The notes under the pieces are model-generated. The model was not told where the DNA came from. It made no database searches and worked only from the letters and a program-made list of their open reading frames with translations. From assembly GCF_039534165.1 (NCBI RefSeq), contig NZ_BAAAUX010000006.1:62001-126000 (forward strand): a stretch of DNA of 64,000 nucleotides, given 5' to 3'. Of the stretch, positions 60,677 through 64,000 are shown one piece after another. A program made the position numbers and the translations under genes. Source of the DNA: Saccharopolyspora_D taberi. Its GTDB lineage: Bacteria; Actinomycetota; Actinomycetes; Mycobacteriales; Pseudonocardiaceae. Positions within the stretch are counted from its first letter, which is position 1, and the number at the start of each line of letters is the position of its first letter.

Positions 60677-63013
60677 TTGCTCGCGTTCGTCGTCGTGCAC
60701 CTGCTGGTGGCCCTGGCTCTGCCGCTCGTGGCCCGCCGCAGCACCAGGACCGCTTTCCTGGTCGCCGCGCTTCCCCCGGCCGGCGCGCTGGTCTGGGTGC
60801 TGGCCCAGGCGGGGCCGGTGGTGTCCGGGCAGGTGATCTCCGAGACGCTCGCGTGGGCACCGGCGATCGGGCTGGAGTTCCACTTCCGGCTCGACGCGCT
60901 CGCGCTGCTGATGACGATCCTGGTCTCGGGCATCGGCGCGCTGGTCCTCGTCTACTCCACCTGGTACTTCCAGTCCGGCAGCGGTGACGCCCGCCGCTCG
61001 GCCCCGCTGCTGCTGGCCTTCGCCGCCGCGATGCTCGGGCTGGTGCTCGCCGACGACCTGATCACCGTCTACGTCTTCTGGGAACTGACCACGATCTGCT
61101 CCTTCCTGCTGGTCGGGCAGGCGGGCGTGAGCCGCGAGTCGCGGCGCTCGGCGCTGCAGGCGCTGATGATCACCACCCTCGGCGGGCTGGTGATGCTGCT
61201 GGGCTTCGTCGTCCTCGGCGAGACCGCGGGCACCTACCGGATCTCCGACCTGGTCGCGAACCCGCCTGGCGGACCGGCGGCCGGGGTCGCCGCGATGCTG
61301 GTCCTGGTCGGCGCGTTCACCAAGTCCGCGCAGATCCCGTTCCACAACTGGCTGCCTGCCGCGATGGTCGCGCCGACGCCGATCAGCGCCTACCTGCACG
61401 CCGCGTCGATGGTCAAGGCGGGCGTGTTCCTGGTCGCCCGGCTCGGACCGGTGTTCGTCGGGGTGCCGCAGTGGTCGGTGCCGACCCTGGTGTTCGGCCT
61501 GGTGACGATGATCGTCGGCGGCTGGCGGGCGCTGTTCGAGGACGACCTCAAGAAGCTGCTCGCCTACGGCACGATCAGCCAGCTCGGCTTCGTGATGGTG
61601 CTGGTCGGCGGCGGCACCTACACAGCGGCGATCGCGGGCGCGGAGATGCTGCTCGCGCACGGCATGTTCAAGGCCGCGCTGTTCCTGGTCGTCGGCATCG
61701 TCGACCACCAGGCGGGCACTCGCAACATCCGGGAGCTGTCCGGTCTGCGGCGGAAGCTGCCGTGGGTCGCGGCCACCGCGGTGGTCGCCGCGGTGTCGAT
61801 GGCGGGTCTGCCGCCGATGCTGGGATTCCTCGGCAAGGAGGCCGCGTTCAGCGCGTTCCTGGACGACGGCTGGGCGCTGACCGGACTGGTCGTCGGCTCG
61901 GTGTTCACCGTCGGCTACACCGCCCGCCTGCTTTGGGGCGCGTTCGCGGACAAGCCCGGGATGCGCCCGACCAAGGCCGCGCCCGCCGGTCCCGGTCTGG
62001 TGATCCCCGCCGCGGTCCCCGCTGCGGTGGGCGTCGTGTTCGGTGTCGCGTACCAGGTCACCGACGCCCTGACCGCCGCGTACGCCAAGTCCTACGGCCC
62101 GGGCGACTACCACCTGGCGCTGTGGCACGGCTTCGAGTTCCCGCTGCTGTGCTCGGCGATCGCGGTCGTGGGCGGTCTGCTGGTGCACGCCCAGCGTGCC
62201 CGCCTGACCGTGCTGCGCGACGGTCTGCCGAAACCGCTGAACGCGCAGCGCGGCTACGAGCGGATCATGGCGCTGCTGGAGCGAGTCGCGGTCGGCGTCA
62301 CCGGTCGTCTCCAGGTCGGTTCGCTGCCGACCTACGTCGGGATCATCCTGCTCACGGTGCTGGCGGTACCCGGATCGGCGCTGCTCGTGGGCGCGAGCAT
62401 CCCGGAGGACCTGCGCCTCTACGACGACCTCCTGCAGATCCCGCTGGGGATCGTGGTGATCGTCGCCGCCGTCGCCGCGCTGCGGTCCCGGCGCAGGCTG
62501 ACCGCGGTGCTGATGGTCGGCGTCGTCGGTTACGGCATCGGCGGCGTGTTCATCGTCGACGGCGGCCCGGACCTGGCGCTGGCGCAGTTCCTGGTCGAGA
62601 CGCTGACCCTGGTCGCGTTCGTGTTCGTGCTGCGCAGGCTGCCCGCCCGGTTCTCGGAGACCGAGCGGACCCTGCGGCTGCCGAAGGTGCTCATCGCCGT
62701 CGCCGCCGGGACGTTCATGGCCTTCGCCGCGATGATCTTCAGCTCGGCCCGCCAGGCACCGCCGGTCAGTGCCGAGTACGTCGCGGGCGCCGAGCACGGG
62801 GCCGGGGCGACCAACGTCGTCAACGCGATCATCGTCGACTTCCGCGCCTTCGACACCGTCGGCGAGATCTCGGTCCTGGCCGTCGCCGCCACCGGCGTGG
62901 CCAGCCTGATCCTCGCGTCCCGCTTCGAACGCCGGAAGCGCAGCACCCGGGCGCCCGTCGCGGTCGCACCGCGGCGGGCGGAGCCCCAGCAGAAGGAGGA
63001 GGTGCGCGATTGA
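60677..63013 (+). CDS. mrpA: Mrp Na+/H+ antiporter subunit A
   Basis: The 778-residue polytopic subunit is related to NuoL/NuoM. It has a proton-antiporter core (KSAQIPFHNWLPAAMVAPTP, then KKLLAYGTISQLGFVM), with helix-borne Lys and Glu residues typical of ion channels. The C-terminal MrpA extension (DGGPDLALAQFLVETLTL, DUF4040/MnhB-like) is present. The TTG at 60677 has AGGAGG at five bases and is preferred over the GTG at 60671, which touches that site. Together with the following genes it exchanges Na+ for H+ at the membrane. Confidence 0.92.
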   Translation: MLAFVVVHLLVALALPLVARRSTRTAFLVAALPPAGALVWVLAQAGPVVSGQVISETLAWAPAIGLEFHFRLDALALLMTILVSGIGALVLVYSTWYFQSGSGDARRSAPLLLAFAAAMLGLVLADDLITVYVFWELTTICSFLLVGQAGVSRESRRSALQALMITTLGGLVMLLGFVVLGETAGTYRISDLVANPPGGPAAGVAAMLVLVGAFTKSAQIPFHNWLPAAMVAPTPISAYLHAASMVKAGVFLVARLGPVFVGVPQWSVPTLVFGLVTMIVGGWRALFEDDLKKLLAYGTISQLGFVMVLVGGGTYTAAIAGAEMLLAHGMFKAALFLVVGIVDHQAGTRNIRELSGLRRKLPWVAATAVVAAVSMAGLPPMLGFLGKEAAFSAFLDDGWALTGLVVGSVFTVGYTARLLWGAFADKPGMRPTKAAPAGPGLVIPAAVPAAVGVVFGVAYQVTDALTAAYAKSYGPGDYHLALWHGFEFPLLCSAIAVVGGLLVHAQRARLTVLRDGLPKPLNAQRGYERIMALLERVAVGVTGRLQVGSLPTYVGIILLTVLAVPGSALLVGASIPEDLRLYDDLLQIPLGIVVIVAAVAALRSRRRLTAVLMVGVVGYGIGGVFIVDGGPDLALAQFLVETLTLVAFVFVLRRLPARFSETERTLRLPKVLIAVAAGTFMAFAAMIFSSARQAPPVSAEYVAGAEHGAGATNVVNAIIVDFRAFDTVGEISVLAVAATGVASLILASRFERRKRSTRAPVAVAPRRAEPQQKEEVRD

Positions 63014-63552
63014 CCCCCGACACCAAGACCGTCCCCTGGACCAGCTGGGACGTGCCGAGCGAGCGGTTCCTGCTCTCCGGCCACCTGCGGGCCGGGCAGG
63101 AGCGGACCGTGCTGCTGGAGCTGACCGCCCGGATCGTGTTCCCGACCGTGCTGGTGCTGTCGCTCTACCTGCTGTTCGCCGGGCACGACCGCGCGGGCGG
63201 CGGGTTCAGCGGCGGCCTGGTGGCCGGGCAGGCGTTCGTGCTGCGCTACCTGGCCGGTGGCCGGCTCGACGACAGCGCCCGGATCCCGCTGCGCCCGCCG
63301 GTGCTCATCGGGATCGGCCTGACCATCGCGGTCCTGGCCAGCTTCATGCCGCTGCTGTTCGGCGGCGGCCTGCTGGAGAGCGCGATCTACAAGTTCACCG
63401 TCCCGGTGCTCGGCCAGATCAAGGTCGTCACCAGCATCGTGCTCGACGTCGGGGTGTTCCTGCTGATCATCGGTGTGGTGCTGGACCTGCTGCGCACGCT
63501 GGGCTCGGGCGTCGAGGCCGACGCCCTGGCCGCCGCCAGGGGGGTCCGATGA
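63010..63552 (+). CDS. mrpB: Mrp antiporter subunit B
   Basis: The 180-residue protein has an N-terminal soluble part and the MnhB domain (IVFPTVLVLSLYLLFAGHDR followed by GGGFSGGLVAGQAFVLRYLA) with four helices. It starts with TTG overlapping the mrpA stop by four bases, with AAGGAGGAGG upstream, and ends in an ATGA overlap with mrpC. Confidence 0.9.
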   Translation: MTPDTKTVPWTSWDVPSERFLLSGHLRAGQERTVLLELTARIVFPTVLVLSLYLLFAGHDRAGGGFSGGLVAGQAFVLRYLAGGRLDDSARIPLRPPVLIGIGLTIAVLASFMPLLFGGGLLESAIYKFTVPVLGQIKVVTSIVLDVGVFLLIIGVVLDLLRTLGSGVEADALAAARGVR

Positions 63553-63962
63553 CGATCAACCTGACGATGACCGTCGTGCTGGCGGTGCTGTACTCGGTCG
63601 GCTTCTACCTGATCATGCAGCGGTCGCTGATGCGGATCCTGATCGGCATCGTGATCCTCGGCCACGGCGCGAACCTGATGCTGCAGACCGTCGGCGGCCC
63701 GCCCGGCTACCCGGTGATGATCGGCACCGCCCCGCCGGAGCAGATGGCCGACCCGCTGCCGCAGGCGCTCGCGCTGACCGCGATCGTGATCACCTTCGCG
63801 CTCACCACGTTCCTGCTCGCCCTGGCCTACCGGTCCTGGATGCTGCTCGGCCACGACGAGGTCCAGGACGACATCGAGGACCGCCGGATCATGCGGCTGG
63901 AGCGCAGGCTCGCCGAGTCCGAGGAGTCCGAGGAAGAGCTGGAGACGGAGGCGACCCGATGA
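63549..63962 (+). CDS. mrpC: Mrp antiporter subunit C
   Basis: The 137-residue NuoK-like subunit has three helices and the family segment RILIGIVILGHGANLMLQTV, then GTAPPEQMADPLPQALALTAIVI. The C-terminal tail is strongly acidic (ESEESEEELETE). It overlaps mrpB and mrpD by four bases each. Confidence 0.92.
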   Translation: MTINLTMTVVLAVLYSVGFYLIMQRSLMRILIGIVILGHGANLMLQTVGGPPGYPVMIGTAPPEQMADPLPQALALTAIVITFALTTFLLALAYRSWMLLGHDEVQDDIEDRRIMRLERRLAESEESEEELETEATR

Positions 63963-64000
63963 CCGTCCTGGTCGCCCTGCCGGTGCTGCTGCCGCTGGCC
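63959..64000 (+). CDS. mrpD: Mrp antiporter subunit D, start only
   Basis: Fourteen codons (MTVLVALPVLLPLA) run off the window edge. The ATGA overlap with mrpC, the hydrophobic start and the operon order make subunit D, a NuoM-like protein, the expected product. Confidence 0.75.
   Translation, partial: MTVLVALPVLLPLA

Overview
The window is high-GC, densely coded actinobacterial DNA, most likely chromosome of a Pseudonocardiales member and plausibly Saccharopolyspora. Evidence for this is the GC-rich third codon positions, many GTG and TTG starts, the F420 gene fbiC, a DUF574-type methyltransferase, a DasR-type chitinase promoter, and a gene content (trpS, yhjD-like, dacC, sdhCDAB, cdd, deoA, add, upp, phosphosugar mutase, punA) that from memory matches the Rv3303-Rv3336 neighbourhood of Mycobacterium tuberculosis. 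No rRNA, tRNA, CRISPR array, insertion sequence or replication origin was seen. A run of 21 N at 12708-12728 breaks the dacC-like gene.

Layout. 0-2.5 kb is a decayed, AT-richer accessory patch: the tail of a NACHT-type membrane protein, an exonuclease III fragment, a second copy of the NACHT tail and a secreted I36 inhibitor-like protein. 2.5-14.7 kb carries a GNAT enzyme behind a leader ORF, a secreted S8 protease, fbiC, trpS, a YhjD-like membrane protein, a FAD monooxygenase/TetR pair, a D,D-carboxypeptidase and small genes. 14.8-18.3 kb is sdhCDAB. 18.7-25.5 kb is a nucleoside ABC importer (BMP lipoprotein, ATPase, two permeases) followed by cdd and deoA. 25.8-35.7 kb has a coiled-coil protein, add, an IclR regulator, a sigma factor, a twofold-repeat conserved protein, an SMI1-like protein, a four-gene ABC-2 exporter operon with its regulator, and a PadR/HAAS pair. 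35.7-39 kb is deoC with two aldehyde dehydrogenase genes. 39-43.5 kb is a trypco1 gene divergent from a trypsin-STAND-propeller protein, a likely NTP-dependent biological conflict module. 43.5-50.1 kb has a formaldehyde-type dehydrogenase, a second FAD monooxygenase/TetR pair with a four-site operator array, upp and a GH18 chitinase. 50.2-56 kb has an RHH/Doc-like toxin-antitoxin pair, a glycosyltransferase, a PstS-like membrane protein, a flavodoxin and a DUF574 methyltransferase. 56.1-64 kb has a phosphohexomutase-family gene, punA, a Ser/Thr kinase and the first four genes of an Mrp Na+/H+ antiporter operon, which runs off the edge.

How it works together. Much of the window is one nucleoside economy spread over several transcripts. 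Nucleosides enter by the BMP-type importer and are deaminated by Cdd and Add. DeoA and PunA cleave them to bases and (deoxy)ribose-1-phosphate, and Upp salvages uracil. The mutase next to punA may interconvert the pentose phosphates, DeoC splits deoxyribose-5-phosphate, and the ALDH pair can oxidise the acetaldehyde.

The strongest non-genic signals are two copies of a ~155-bp hairpin element between convergent genes (25.6 and 56.0 kb), whose stems show compensatory base changes, and several operator-like dyads next to the regulator genes that probably use them.
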